Shown: positions 1 through 9,130 of the stretch, piece after piece
How positions within the stretch are numbered: position 1 is the first letter of the stretch
How the letters are laid out: each line of letters opens with the position of its first letter
From: Clostridiales bacterium
GTDB taxonomy: Bacteria > Bacillota > Clostridia > Saccharofermentanales > Saccharofermentanaceae
Direction: 5' to 3'
NCBI GenBank assembly: GCA_017552455.1
Contig: JAFZPX010000023.1
Coordinates: 1-55,906 of the forward strand
DNA length: 55,906 bases
Notes under the pieces: generated by a model
Database searches by the model: none
Told to the model about the DNA's origin: nothing
What the model saw: only the letters and a program-made list of their open reading frames with translations
Program-made: the position numbers and the translations under genes

Positions 1-1008
1 AGAGATTACGAGAGACACTTCGTCTATGCATTGAACGAGGAGAACGATGCTACAATGACTACTCTCGAGAAGACCTTATTCCGCACTCTGTACGGGCTGT
101 CTCATTCTTATACATCTTCACACACACCTAACGCTTCTAATCTCGATAAGACCATAAAAACTGCCTTGGAGAACACACCCTCCATCTTCCCCGACACCGC
201 TTTCGTAGCGTGCCAGGGTATCGAAGGCGCATACTCGCAGATTGCCACGGACAAGCTTTTCGCGAATGCAGATATAATGTACTTCAGGACTTTCGACGGT
301 GTCTTCCACGCAGTAGAGGCAGGGCTTTGCAAGTATGGTGTGCTCCCTATCGAGAACTCCTCATACGGTTCTGTTACTCAGGTGTACGACCTCATGAATT
401 CACATAATTTCCATATCGTGCGTGCGATGAAGCTACAGATCTCACACCGTCTTCTCGCCAAGCCCGGAACTAAGCTTGAAGATATAAAAGAAGTCTACTC
501 ACATTCACAGGCTATCGGTCAGTGCAGTAGATTCCTTCGTGAGCATCAGGATATAAAGGTCAATATAGTTGCAAACACTGCTGTCGCAGCACAGATGGTC
601 GCAAACAGTGACAGAGATGACATAGCTGCCATCTCCTCCCCTGACTGCGCATTGCTCTACGGACTTGATGTGATGAATGACCGTGTTCAGAATTCAGATC
701 ACAACTACACGAGGTTCATCGTAATCTGTAAGGATCTCGAGATCTATCCCGGTGCTGACAAGGCTTCGATCATGCTCTCTCTCGGACACACTCCGGGTTC
801 TTTGTCTGACCTGCTCGCGAGATTCTCGGCACTCGGTCTTAACCTTACTAAGCTCGAGTCACGTCCGATCACAGGAAGAGACTTCGAGTTCATGTTCTAC
901 CTCGACGTACAGGCTTCGGTCTATTCAGAGGAATTCATTAATCTTCTTTGTCAGCTCGATAGTGAGCCGAACGAGTTCACTTTCCTCGGAGCGTATAAAG
1001 AGTCTTAA
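1..1008 (+). CDS. pheA: Chorismate mutase/prephenate dehydratase (P-protein), 5'-truncated by the window edge
   Basis: Makes phenylpyruvate from prephenate in phenylalanine synthesis. The frame is open to the first base (it begins RDYERHFVYALNEEN), and a TTG at 31 is only an internal codon. The first ~35 visible residues, including FFRTLYGLSHS-like LFRTLYGLSHSY, match the last helix of an AroQ chorismate mutase domain, so this is probably the tail of a bifunctional enzyme. The prephenate dehydratase domain runs from about FVACQGIEGAYSQ and contains the family motif NYTRF. A C-terminal ACT domain with the Phe-binding ESRP motif (LTKLESRPITGR) implies feedback inhibition by phenylalanine. Its stop codon overlaps the stop of the converging glycosyltransferase gene inside one TTAA. 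The dehydratase call is very firm; the mutase part rests on a short stretch. Confidence 0.93.
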   Translation, partial: RDYERHFVYALNEENDATMTTLEKTLFRTLYGLSHSYTSSHTPNASNLDKTIKTALENTPSIFPDTAFVACQGIEGAYSQIATDKLFANADIMYFRTFDGVFHAVEAGLCKYGVLPIENSSYGSVTQVYDLMNSHNFHIVRAMKLQISHRLLAKPGTKLEDIKEVYSHSQAIGQCSRFLREHQDIKVNIVANTAVAAQMVANSDRDDIAAISSPDCALLYGLDVMNDRVQNSDHNYTRFIVICKDLEIYPGADKASIMLSLGHTPGSLSDLLARFSALGLNLTKLESRPITGRDFEFMFYLDVQASVYSEEFINLLCQLDSEPNEFTFLGAYKES

Positions 1009-1700
1009 CCTCTTATACGGATTCCGATCAAACGGAACATCGTCTTAAGATAACTCATGATGAACGGGATGAGTCTTCTCTTGGACTCTCCCGCGATTCT
1101 CTTATTAAAGGTGATCGGGATCTCGCCGACCTTGAAGGACTTGCCGATCTTAATCTTCATGAGAAGAAGGACTTCTTCGAGGACGTCGTAGTTTACGGAT
1201 GTAAGCTTTATCTCGTGAAGTACATCGGCACGGTATATTCTGAAGTTAGTCGACAGATCCTTCGCCTTGACGCCTGTGACGAGACGGAAAACCCCGTTTA
1301 AGATATGCGACATGATCCTTGATGTAACAGCGTCTTCAGTCTTGCCGCCCTTGGTGTAGCGCGAGCCGATTACTACGTCGTATCCCTCAATAAACTTGTT
1401 ATAGATATCGGGAATAAACTTGGGGTCGTGTGAGCCGTCTGAGTCAAGAACAAGCATCTTGTCACCTTTGATGACCGAGATACCCTTACGGTATGCGCCT
1501 CCGAATCCGGGGTCATCCTGATTCACATAACGGGCACCATACTCCTTGCAGACAGCCGCAGTATTGTCTGTCGGCTTATTCGTATCGACTACGATGATCT
1601 CATACTCTTCATTAAGAGAATCGAGGACCGGGATCAACCTCGGAAACAGGAGCTTAAGGCTCTCTTCCTCTCTGTACGCCAACAATACTGCACTAATCAT
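1005..1700 (-). CDS. Family 2 glycosyltransferase (polyprenyl-phosphate sugar synthase-like)
   Basis: A 231-residue GT-A glycosyltransferase. It has the nucleotide-sugar fold start (ISAVLLAYREEESL), a DxD-type metal-binding stretch DSDGSHDP at residues 86-93, and the family order seen in dolichol/polyprenyl-phosphate mannose synthases (GSRYTKGG, then a region with NFRIYRADVL). No membrane segment follows the catalytic domain, unlike the DPM or GtrB types with C-terminal helices, so it is probably soluble or peripheral. It is the last gene of the aminotransferase-serA-GH32 unit, 9 nt after the GH32 gene. The acceptor and sugar cannot be told from sequence; a role in lipid-linked sugar or envelope glycan synthesis is inference. 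Confidence 0.85.
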   Translation of the reverse strand: MISAVLLAYREEESLKLLFPRLIPVLDSLNEEYEIIVVDTNKPTDNTAAVCKEYGARYVNQDDPGFGGAYRKGISVIKGDKMLVLDSDGSHDPKFIPDIYNKFIEGYDVVIGSRYTKGGKTEDAVTSRIMSHILNGVFRLVTGVKAKDLSTNFRIYRADVLHEIKLTSVNYDVLEEVLLLMKIKIGKSFKVGEIPITFNKRIAGESKRRLIPFIMSYLKTMFRLIGIRIRG

Positions 1701-1709
1701 GCGATTATT

Positions 1710-2816
1710 CTAACACACATACACGGTGATGTTCTCGACACCGCCGTTTATAAACAGCTCTACGCTGCCGACATCCTCTAAGGTAAGCACGGAAGGCTCA
1801 TGTGCGAAAGGTCTCTCAAGCACCGTGCGGTCATTAAACTTCACGCGAAGGTGCCCGTGCTCGTAAGTAACAAAAGAAGATTCCTTCTTAAGAAGGTGCA
1901 TACCCTCTGTCAAAGGCAGCATCGTAAGCCTGCCCGCCTTGTCGAAACCCATTTCGCGCGGGAAGGTAAACGCTCCTACCTGAAGCTGTCCCTTGTCCTC
2001 GCGGCGGTTCCAGTTGTACATCCACGCGATGTTGATCATGCGTCCGTCCGGAGCCTCGAGTATCTGCGGTGCGTAAAAGTCAGGTCCTGTTTCTATAGTG
2101 AAGTACGGCCAGGAATCGGGCTGTCCGTCAGGGATATCGGGAGTGAAGTTTACGCCGTCAAAGTCGCCCACAGCGAAGATTACGCGGTGCGGCATGGCCT
2201 TTATGGAGGAGAACATCAGTACCCACTTATCCTCAAGCGGGAACAGGTTCGGGCACTCGATCACGTTGCCGAAACGGCCGTCCGTAAGAAGTTCGCCTAA
2301 GTACTCCCAGTGAATGAGATCCGATGAACGGTAGAGAAGGATCGAACCCGTGTTGTGCACACCGGCACCGACCACCATCCTGTACTCGCCTTCGTAAGCA
2401 AAGACCTTGGGGTCACGAAATTCCTTGTTAGAACCCAGAGGACAGTCGGGGATTATCGGGTTGCCTTCGTATTTCGTGAAAGTAAGGCCGTCGTCTGTGT
2501 ATGCCAGAGACTGTGTCTGCTCGCCTTCTTCCGAGACGGAAGTATAGAACAGATACAGACGTCCGTCCTTCTCGATGGCTGAACCAGAGAAGCATCCGCC
2601 GTTGGTGCCGTTATCGTAAGGCATGTCGGGGTAAAGGGCGATGGGAAGCTCTTCCCAGGTGATCAGATCATCGGAAACGCAGTGTCCCCAGTGCATCTGC
2701 CCCCATCTCGGAGCATGCGGATAATGCTGGAAAAAAGCGTGAAAACGACCCCGATAGAACACAAGTCCATTGGGGTCGTTCATCCAACCTTTTTTGTTTC
2801 TGAAGTGATACTTCAA
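1710..2816 (-). CDS. Glycoside hydrolase family 32 (sucrose or fructan hydrolase)
   Basis: Hydrolyses beta-fructosides such as sucrose, sucrose-6-phosphate or short fructans. The three GH32 signatures are intact: WMNDPNG with nucleophile Asp14, FRDP at 133-136, and ECPNLF with the acid/base Glu187. At 368 residues it is clearly shorter than typical GH32 enzymes (about 450-500), because the C-terminal beta-sandwich is cut to roughly 60 residues. There is no signal peptide, so it is probably cytoplasmic. The start is a TTG only 5 nt after the serA stop with no good ribosome site, so translation is probably coupled to serA. No sugar transporter, PTS gene or ScrR-type regulator lies nearby, which is unusual. 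Family call firm; exact substrate unknown. Confidence 0.9.
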   Translation of the reverse strand: MKYHFRNKKGWMNDPNGLVFYRGRFHAFFQHYPHAPRWGQMHWGHCVSDDLITWEELPIALYPDMPYDNGTNGGCFSGSAIEKDGRLYLFYTSVSEEGEQTQSLAYTDDGLTFTKYEGNPIIPDCPLGSNKEFRDPKVFAYEGEYRMVVGAGVHNTGSILLYRSSDLIHWEYLGELLTDGRFGNVIECPNLFPLEDKWVLMFSSIKAMPHRVIFAVGDFDGVNFTPDIPDGQPDSWPYFTIETGPDFYAPQILEAPDGRMINIAWMYNWNRREDKGQLQVGAFTFPREMGFDKAGRLTMLPLTEGMHLLKKESSFVTYEHGHLRVKFNDRTVLERPFAHEPSVLTLEDVGSVELFINGGVENITVYVC

Positions 2817-2821
2817 CTTAA

Positions 2822-4444
2822 TCAGTCAAGCTCAAGCAATGAGACCTTAAGAACGTCATCTGCGCTCTCAAGCTCATCGATGATCTTCTGCGTAACGGGC
2901 TGCTCAACAGCAACGAATGCCTGAGCGAACTGGTTATCAGTACCGTCATGAGCCTTTCTGCCCCAGTACATGGAGCAAATGTTGATGTTATGCTTGCCAA
3001 GGATAGTAGCGATTCTTCCGATTACGCCCGGAACATCGTTGTTCTTGATTGCAAGTACGGTATTGGAAAGAGGGCAGTTCATCTCGTAACCGAAGAAGGA
3101 AACGATAACCTCGAGACCTGACTCGTAAACAGTACCGTTGATCTTGAGCTCACGGCCGTCCTCTGTGTAGAACTTAACATTGATCAGGTTGTTGTACTTC
3201 TCGATGGAAGGATCCTTAGTCTCAACTACCTCGATACCGCTCTCTGCAAGTGCATCCTGAGCGTTAACGTAAGATACGTTCTCTACTCCCATACCCTTAA
3301 GGAGACCTACGATGAGGGAGAGTGTGATAACGCCTGTACCGGAGTTAGAAGCGAGCTCGCCTCTGTATCTTACTTCTACCTTCTTGATAGGTGTTGCCTC
3401 AGCCTGGAAGTACATGCGGCCGATCTTCTCAGCGAGTGAGCAGTGAGGCTTGATCTCATCGATGCTGCCGGAGAATGAAGGCATGTTCAAAGCTGCAACG
3501 AGCTCGCCCTTCAATGCGCCGTCGATAAGCTCAACAACCTGGGAACCAACCTTGTCTGTAGCCTCAACTGTGGAAGCACCGAGGTGAGGTGTGATGTAGC
3601 AGTTAGGAGCGTGGAGAAGAACGTTGTCGAACTCCTGCTCGCCGGGCTTCTTGTTGTAAGAAGGCTCCTTATCGAATACATCGATTGCAGCTGCAGCAAC
3701 CTGACCTTCAGCAAGTGCATCAGCGAGATCCTGCTCGTTAACAAGACCGCCTCTTGCAGCGTTAACGATACGAACGCCTCTCTTACACTTATAAAGCTGC
3801 TCCTTAGCAACCATGTTGTATGTGTCTTTTGTCTTAGGTGTGTGGAATGTGATGAGATCTGCCTGAGGAAGGAGCTCATCGAGTGTCTGGCAACGGCCTA
3901 CGCCGAGCTTCTCGAACTTCTCGGAAGGTACGAAAGGATCGTAAGCGATAACGTTCATTCCGATACCCTTGAGCTTTCTTGCTACGATGGAACCGATTCT
4001 ACCCAAGCCGATAACAGCTGCTGTCTTGCCTTCGAGCTCGTAACCTGTCCACTGACCTCTTCTGAAGTCACCGTTGTGTACGCCTTCGTTAGCAGCGCAG
4101 ATATTTCTGAACACTACGAAAGCATGACCTACTGCGAGCTCACCTGCTGCCATGTTGTTAGCTGTAGGTGTGTTAAGAGCAATAACGCCGTGCTCTGTGC
4201 AAGCGGGAACGTCGATGTTATCGATACCTGTTCCTGCACGTCCGACTGCCTTAAGGCAATCAGCGTTAGCAAGAAGCTCGGGACCAACCTTAGTAGCGGA
4301 TCTAACGATAAGAGCGTGGAAGCCCTTGATGTGCTCGTTGATCTCTTCCTGTGAATGGCCGAGATACTCTTCTACCTCATAACCCTGGTCCTTTAAGTAC
4401 TGAACAGACTGCTCTGCAATGCTCTCGGTGATCAAAACCTTCAT
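2822..4444 (-). CDS. serA: D-3-phosphoglycerate dehydrogenase
   Basis: First step of serine synthesis: oxidises 3-phosphoglycerate to 3-phosphohydroxypyruvate with NAD. The 540 residues match the long form: substrate domain, Rossmann domain with VIGLGRIGSIVA, catalytic region NAARGGLVNE and the histidine in ITPHLGAST, then the intervening domain (about 320-450) and a C-terminal ACT domain (VPGVIGRIATILGKHNINICSM region) that usually gives serine feedback. The ATG at 4444 has TAAGGAG 10 nt upstream. It lies 33 nt after a class V aminotransferase gene, the expected partner for the second step of serine synthesis, and 5 nt before the GH32 gene. Confidence 0.97.
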   Translation of the reverse strand: MKVLITESIAEQSVQYLKDQGYEVEEYLGHSQEEINEHIKGFHALIVRSATKVGPELLANADCLKAVGRAGTGIDNIDVPACTEHGVIALNTPTANNMAAGELAVGHAFVVFRNICAANEGVHNGDFRRGQWTGYELEGKTAAVIGLGRIGSIVARKLKGIGMNVIAYDPFVPSEKFEKLGVGRCQTLDELLPQADLITFHTPKTKDTYNMVAKEQLYKCKRGVRIVNAARGGLVNEQDLADALAEGQVAAAAIDVFDKEPSYNKKPGEQEFDNVLLHAPNCYITPHLGASTVEATDKVGSQVVELIDGALKGELVAALNMPSFSGSIDEIKPHCSLAEKIGRMYFQAEATPIKKVEVRYRGELASNSGTGVITLSLIVGLLKGMGVENVSYVNAQDALAESGIEVVETKDPSIEKYNNLINVKFYTEDGRELKINGTVYESGLEVIVSFFGYEMNCPLSNTVLAIKNNDVPGVIGRIATILGKHNINICSMYWGRKAHDGTDNQFAQAFVAVEQPVTQKIIDELESADDVLKVSLLELD

Positions 4445-4477
4445 AACTTTATGCTCCTTATACTTTGTTCTCGTTGA

Positions 4478-5551
4478 TTATAGAGATGCGAGGACTTCGT
4501 CGAGGTCCTTGAGAAGTGCGTCCATCTCCTCGTCTGTTGTATCAGCCATGTGAGCGACTCTGAATGTCTTATCCTTAAGATCGCCGTAACCATTGCTGAT
4601 GAGCCAGCCCTTCTCTCCCATAGCCTTGTTGATATCGGAGAAAGGATGACCTGTTGTGTTATTGATGCAAGTAACCGTTACAGAGAGGTTCTCAGGATCG
4701 GAATAAAGACCGCCGTGTGTCTTAGCCCACTCCTGAACCTTAGCTGCAAGTCTCTTGTGTCTCTCGTATCTGTTCTCAAGACCTTCCTCGAGGATTCTGT
4801 CGAGCTGGTAATCGAGTGCGAACATGTGAGACAGAGAAGGTGTTGAAGGATACTGATAAGGCTTCTCCTTAACGAACTTAACAAGCTCAACATAGTCGAA
4901 GTACAGACCTCTGTTCTCGATAGTCTTTGCCTTCTCAATAGCTCTGTCGGATACTGCAGCGATTGCCATTCCCGGAGGAACGCCGAGGCACTTCTGTGTG
5001 GAAGTGATGCAAACGTCAATTCCGAGCTCATCTACAGGTACGAAGTCACCTGCCATGGATGAAACTGTATCAACGCAGACGATAACGTCGGGATACTTCT
5101 TATATACTTCAGCGAGTCTGCTCATAGGATTGTGGATACCTGTGGAAGTCTCGTTCTGTGTGATAGTGATAAGGTCGTACTTTCCTGTGGAAAGAGCCTC
5201 TTCAATCATCTCGGGAGTTGTGATCTGGCCGAGCTCGCTCTCGAAGATATCAGCAGGAATGCCGTTAGCTGTACACATCTTGTACCATCTCTTACCAAAA
5301 GCTCCGATGGAGAATACTGCAGCGCGCTTAGCTGTGAAGCATCTTACTGCACCTTCCATAAGTCCGCTTCCTGAGGATGTGGAAAGAACGATAGTGTTCT
5401 TTGTAGCCATAACCTTCTGCATCTTCTCAGAGATACCCTGCTGCAAAGCAGTAGCGTCCTTTGTGCGGTGTCCGATAAGAGGTGTAGCCATCTTCTCGAG
5501 TACATCAGGATTAACTTCAACGGGTCCCGGTATAAATAATTTCTTGTGCAT
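4478..5551 (-). CDS. Class V aminotransferase, probable phosphoserine aminotransferase
   Basis: A 357-residue PLP enzyme of aminotransferase class V, in the alanine/serine-glyoxylate aminotransferase branch (opening LFIPGPVEVNPDVLEKM). The PLP lysine is Lys187 in ITSTQKCLG, and the PLP-ring Asp is in CVDTVSSMAG. The family also serves as phosphoserine aminotransferase in organisms lacking classical SerC; the place directly before serA supports that role by inference. A longer frame reaches 5614, but the ATG at 5549-5551 has AGGAAGGA about 10 nt upstream, and the extra 21 residues would overlap the promoter, so the short form is chosen. An alternative role is serine-pyruvate or serine-glyoxylate transamination. 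Confidence 0.85.
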   Translation of the reverse strand: MHKKLFIPGPVEVNPDVLEKMATPLIGHRTKDATALQQGISEKMQKVMATKNTIVLSTSSGSGLMEGAVRCFTAKRAAVFSIGAFGKRWYKMCTANGIPADIFESELGQITTPEMIEEALSTGKYDLITITQNETSTGIHNPMSRLAEVYKKYPDVIVCVDTVSSMAGDFVPVDELGIDVCITSTQKCLGVPPGMAIAAVSDRAIEKAKTIENRGLYFDYVELVKFVKEKPYQYPSTPSLSHMFALDYQLDRILEEGLENRYERHKRLAAKVQEWAKTHGGLYSDPENLSVTVTCINNTTGHPFSDINKAMGEKGWLISNGYGDLKDKTFRVAHMADTTDEEMDALLKDLDEVLASL

Positions 5552-5591
5552 ATCAATAGAGTCCTTCCTATATATAAAAAGCAACCATGTG

Positions 5592-5597
5592 ATTATA
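5592..5597 (-). promoter_or_regulatory. Promoter -10 for the aminotransferase-serA unit
   Basis: On the minus strand this is a perfect TATAAT preceded by TGC, an extended -10. The upstream -35 region is weak. Transcription would begin near 5585, about 33 nt before the aminotransferase ATG. It lies between that gene and the terminator of the upstream gene, which makes it the natural start of the serine unit. Confidence 0.6.
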
Positions 5598-5657
5598 GCA
5601 CGGGCAAAAGGCAAAAGTGAGCATAAAGAGGTTGTTAAATATTACAAAAAATAAAAT

Positions 5658-5689
5658 AAGAGCCGGCTTTTCTTTATCAGCCGGCTCTT
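5658..5689 (-). terminator. Intrinsic terminator after the PP2C-like membrane protein gene
   Basis: An 11-bp perfect inverted repeat (AAGAGCCGGCT with AGCCGGCTCTT), 10-nt loop. On the minus strand it is followed by a T-rich run. It sits 30 nt after the stop of the 5719-8970 gene. Confidence 0.85.
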
Positions 5690-5718
5690 TTGGTCAAGTA
5701 ATTTTCAATTTACGTTGA

Positions 5719-8700
5719 TCAAGTAGGATCCTGATCCATCTGAACGAACTCGTCAGGGTTAGCTGCCTGAGTCTCTGCAGCTGCAGAATCAGCAGCGCCG
5801 TCAACTGTCTGAACCTCACCGCTTACTGCTGAATCAGCAGGAGCAGCAGATCCACCGCCTACCTGGAACGTTACAGGAATAGTTCCGTCAAGAACGCCCA
5901 TAGGAGGCAGGAGCAATGCATCACCGTTGCTAGGTGTGTAAGAAGCATCGAGACCGTTGTAATCGAGGATGATCTGGATTCTCGGGTCAGATGTATTGGC
6001 GATATCGTCAATTCCGTAAACTGTGTTGAACAGATCCCACCATGTTCTGTAGCCGATGTAGTCAGAGAACTGGAATCTTCCGATAGGATACGAAGGATCC
6101 TGGGAAGTTGTTACTGCAGGCTCTGTCTCGACTGCGATAGTTGTCTCTGTTGCTGTTACGTTTACATCTGTCTCGGAAACTTCTGCCTCCTTCTTACCGC
6201 AGGATCTTACGATCGCGCTGATGAGGATGATAAGGCAGACGATACATACGATAACAAATGCCAGGAACATATAACCGTTTCTATTGAGCTTGGGAACCTT
6301 CCTCTTACCGCCGCCGTTACCGGAACCGGAAGACTGCGTTCTGGGTCTGCTCGTAGTTGAACCGCCAGGTCTTCTCTGAGCCTGGGGAACCCCCTGATTC
6401 GCGGGCTGAGGATTATAACCATAAGCTCCGTTACCTGCCATCGCTGCACCTCCTGCTTCCATGCCTGCCTCGGCGGTCGCTGCAGCTGCAGTACCGGCCA
6501 TATCAAAGGCACTGTCATCGATTCCGAGAATGGAGTTGATCCAATCATCATCTGAGCTTGGCGGAACCTCACCGGGTGCACCTGCAGGATTGTCGTAACC
6601 CTCCTGGTACTGTCCGGGTGTATATCCGTACTTGCCGTCAACATACGGCTGCTCATCGTAAGGTCCATAGGACGTCGGGCTCAATGATTCATAACCGGAC
6701 TGATCGTCCTGTGCCTCTACGGGAGCCGGTCCGGGCTCAGCCTGAGGCATTGCATAACCGAAGTCCAATCCGGGATCGGCAGCGGGAGCTTCAGGAACAG
6801 GCTCTTCAGCCATATTCTCGTTGCTTACCATCTGACCGTAAGAGTAAACGCCCTGATCAGGGTTATCTACAGGCACATCCGCATTAGTTGCAGCTGTAGG
6901 AGCCTGATAGTCATTTGCTCCGTAGACCGGCATCTCGGGAATCTGTTCAGGAACAGGCTCGGGAATATCGTTTACAGTCTGTGCTCCATTCTCGAAAGGA
7001 AGGCTGAAATCGTTGCCGGATTCAGGTTGAATGTTCTCATTGTTCTGCTCAGTAGTCTTGTCATTGTCTGTCATAACCGGGAACTCAACTCCTAACTTAT
7101 CGGATTCTTCGATCTGCGGCTTATCACTCTTAATATCGAATTCAGGAACAGGAATACCCTCAGAAGCGCTTGCAAGCTCTTCGTCGGAAGGAGCAGTAAG
7201 TACACCCTCGGAACCAAAGACAGGAGGCTCGGCATTCTGCATCTCCTCGCTGTCGCCTACGCTGTAAGGATTGAAGTCCGTGCTTGTGTCAGCAACAGCA
7301 CCGGGAGCAACAGGGCTCTCTGTGCTCTGTGAGAATACGAACGTTCCTTCAGCAGGCTGCTCCGGAACAGGAGCAGGAGCCGGTGTCTCAACAACAGGCT
7401 CAGCCTTAGGTGCATAAGAAGCAGCTACGAAAGGTGAAGTAGCGGAAGGCTCGGAAGCTTCCTTGGCAGTAGCTGCTGCTTCAGTTTCCTGAGCAAGCTT
7501 TGCCATAAATGCTGCGTCGAGTCTCTCGACAGGCTTCGTCTTATCTGCATCTGCATCATCATTGATCGTGAACTCAGTCTTGGAAACAGTCTGCATAGGC
7601 TCGGAAGGAGTACTTACCGAAGCGAAAGGATTAACTGCTTCACTTACAAAGATAGACTCTGCTGAGCTTGCAGCCTCGGATACACCTTCAGCAGCAACAG
7701 CAGCCGCTGCAGCCTCACCGACTACAGGAGCAGCAGTAGAAGCCGCTGCAGCACCTGCGACAACAGCGCCGGCGGCAGCTGCCGTACCTGCAGCTGCAGA
7801 AGCAGCCGCAGCAGTACTCTTAACGGAGTCTGCAAACAAAGTCTTCATTACATCCTCGGCACTAACCTCGGATACGTCCTTATCAACAGAAGGATCGAGG
7901 AACTGAACGAACTGGCCGTCACTCTCCTTCTTAGCTGCATCTACAACAATGCCCTGGTCTCCTGTAGCCTGCTGGTTAGTAGCAGGAGGAGCCATGTTGG
8001 CAGCACCATTATCACCAAACATAACGAATGAGCTCTCGCCCTGAGGCTGATAAGGATCAATCGTCATGCTTCCTGCAAAACCTGCCTGAGCAGCCGCATT
8101 GGCAGCAGCACCTACAAGTCCGCCGTCAAGTGTCGACTGAATGCTCATGTCAGAAGTATCTTCTTCCTTAGCCTTCTTTCTGAATCCGAACAGTCCCTTC
8201 TTCTCATCGGATACAACATCCTCTACGAAGGAGATGGCAAACTGCATAGGTACATCAGGCATTCTTGCAGAAGCCTGAGTAATGATGACGCCTGCAGCAT
8301 CACACTGATCGTCAGCCTCATCGAGGATTCTTAAGATCTCGCGCTGACCGAGTGCATCGTAAACTTCCTTGTTACACAGGATAATGCAATCGTCCTGAGC
8401 AAGAGTAAAGAAGTTGGACCACAAAGCGTTAGCAGTCTTGGATGAGCAGTAATAAAGGAAATCTGCAACTCTGTTGCCCTTGGCATCGATAGGCTCCATG
8501 GGGATGCCAGCGTCTGTCAAAGGATAGAGTGTATCGTCTCTGTAAAGGAATGCGAGACCTGTGCCGATCGTAACAGCAAAGGCCTCAGAGTCTCTGATGA
8601 TGATACCTGAGAAATAAGGCGTGCGGTCATCCGCTTCAGCGATCCTTGACTTGCCTGTTACATCAACAGCAGTCGTAAGGAATCCTTCGATCATCTCATC

Positions 8701-8970
8701 GATCTCTTTGTGTCCGAACTTGACTTCGTTACATGTACCGCGAAGCTCCGGCTCATAAGGCGGCATCATACCGGGTTCGTAGTTAGCAAGCTTCGGGTGT
8801 GCAAATACAGAAAGGAAATAACCTCTCTCGTTCTTCTCTATTGTTATATCAGCCTGACGTGCTTCTCTCTTTCCGAAGAGTCTTCCGTCAAGGTAGAAAG
8901 CGTCTGTTAAAGTTTTGGAAGGGAAATATCTGGCTGTAAGAGTGCTCGCCAGATTAGTTAAAACCGCCAT
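5719..8970 (-). CDS. Large single-pass membrane protein: degenerate PP2C-like domain, long Ala/Pro/Glu linker, LysM-like tail
   Basis: A 1083-residue protein with no recognised name. Residues 1-260 resemble a PP2C phosphatase fold: AFAVTIGTGLAFLYRDD aligns with the VGDSRAYLYRDG region, and DDCIILCNKEVYDAL with the SDGL region. The acidic metal ligands (VGDS, SDG, DN) appear replaced, so phosphatase activity is doubtful. A KKGLFGFRKKAKEE patch follows, then about 600 residues of Ala-, Pro-, Glu- and Gln-rich low complexity. A basic stretch (KRKVPKLNRN) precedes one membrane helix at about 899-924, so the PP2C-like part should be cytoplasmic. Outside lies a region with TWWDLFNTVYGI...NGD.LLLPP spacing like LysM. 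The ATG at 8970 has GGAGG 7 nt upstream, better than the TTG two codons earlier. Its own promoter and terminator suggest a single-gene unit. All domain calls here are inference. Confidence 0.75.
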   Translation of the reverse strand: MAVLTNLASTLTARYFPSKTLTDAFYLDGRLFGKREARQADITIEKNERGYFLSVFAHPKLANYEPGMMPPYEPELRGTCNEVKFGHKEIDEMIEGFLTTAVDVTGKSRIAEADDRTPYFSGIIIRDSEAFAVTIGTGLAFLYRDDTLYPLTDAGIPMEPIDAKGNRVADFLYYCSSKTANALWSNFFTLAQDDCIILCNKEVYDALGQREILRILDEADDQCDAAGVIITQASARMPDVPMQFAISFVEDVVSDEKKGLFGFRKKAKEEDTSDMSIQSTLDGGLVGAAANAAAQAGFAGSMTIDPYQPQGESSFVMFGDNGAANMAPPATNQQATGDQGIVVDAAKKESDGQFVQFLDPSVDKDVSEVSAEDVMKTLFADSVKSTAAAASAAAGTAAAAGAVVAGAAAASTAAPVVGEAAAAAVAAEGVSEAASSAESIFVSEAVNPFASVSTPSEPMQTVSKTEFTINDDADADKTKPVERLDAAFMAKLAQETEAAATAKEASEPSATSPFVAASYAPKAEPVVETPAPAPVPEQPAEGTFVFSQSTESPVAPGAVADTSTDFNPYSVGDSEEMQNAEPPVFGSEGVLTAPSDEELASASEGIPVPEFDIKSDKPQIEESDKLGVEFPVMTDNDKTTEQNNENIQPESGNDFSLPFENGAQTVNDIPEPVPEQIPEMPVYGANDYQAPTAATNADVPVDNPDQGVYSYGQMVSNENMAEEPVPEAPAADPGLDFGYAMPQAEPGPAPVEAQDDQSGYESLSPTSYGPYDEQPYVDGKYGYTPGQYQEGYDNPAGAPGEVPPSSDDDWINSILGIDDSAFDMAGTAAAATAEAGMEAGGAAMAGNGAYGYNPQPANQGVPQAQRRPGGSTTSRPRTQSSGSGNGGGKRKVPKLNRNGYMFLAFVIVCIVCLIILISAIVRSCGKKEAEVSETDVNVTATETTIAVETEPAVTTSQDPSYPIGRFQFSDYIGYRTWWDLFNTVYGIDDIANTSDPRIQIILDYNGLDASYTPSNGDALLLPPMGVLDGTIPVTFQVGGGSAAPADSAVSGEVQTVDGAADSAAAETQAANPDEFVQMDQDPT

Positions 8971-8999
8971 ATTCAACCTCCGATGAATAATTCAGAATT

Positions 9000-9026
9000 A
9001 TTATAACATAATGTTCTGTATGACAA
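9000..9026 (-). promoter_or_regulatory. Probable promoter of the PP2C-like membrane protein gene
   Basis: Minus strand reads TTGTCA, a 15-nt spacer, then TATAAT. The -10 is perfect and the spacer a little short. It lies 30 nt before the ATG at 8970. Confidence 0.5.
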
Positions 9027-9070
9027 ATGTTTTTTATCTTATTTTAAAAATAATGAGATTTGCCCAAATA

Positions 9071-9101
9071 AACACCGTCCGGAAGATTTCCGGACGGTGT
9101 T
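9071..9101 (-). terminator. Strong hairpin after the DUF885 lipoprotein gene
   Basis: A 14-bp perfect stem (AACACCGTCCGGAA with its complement) and a 3-nt loop, 30 nt after the gene's stop. The following T-tract on the minus strand is short (ATTT), so termination may be partly stem-driven or the hairpin may act in RNA stability. Confidence 0.7.
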
Positions 9102-9130
9102 CGTGTCTCATATCGAATGTGATCTGAAGC

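Noticed and set aside
3584..4354. 256-codon frame antisense to serA
   Set aside because: serA is unmistakable; the antisense product has no protein-like motifs.
5614..5654. Longer start for the class V aminotransferase (5614)
   Set aside because: The extra 21 residues would overlap the -10 element and lack a ribosome site; the ATG at 5551 has one.
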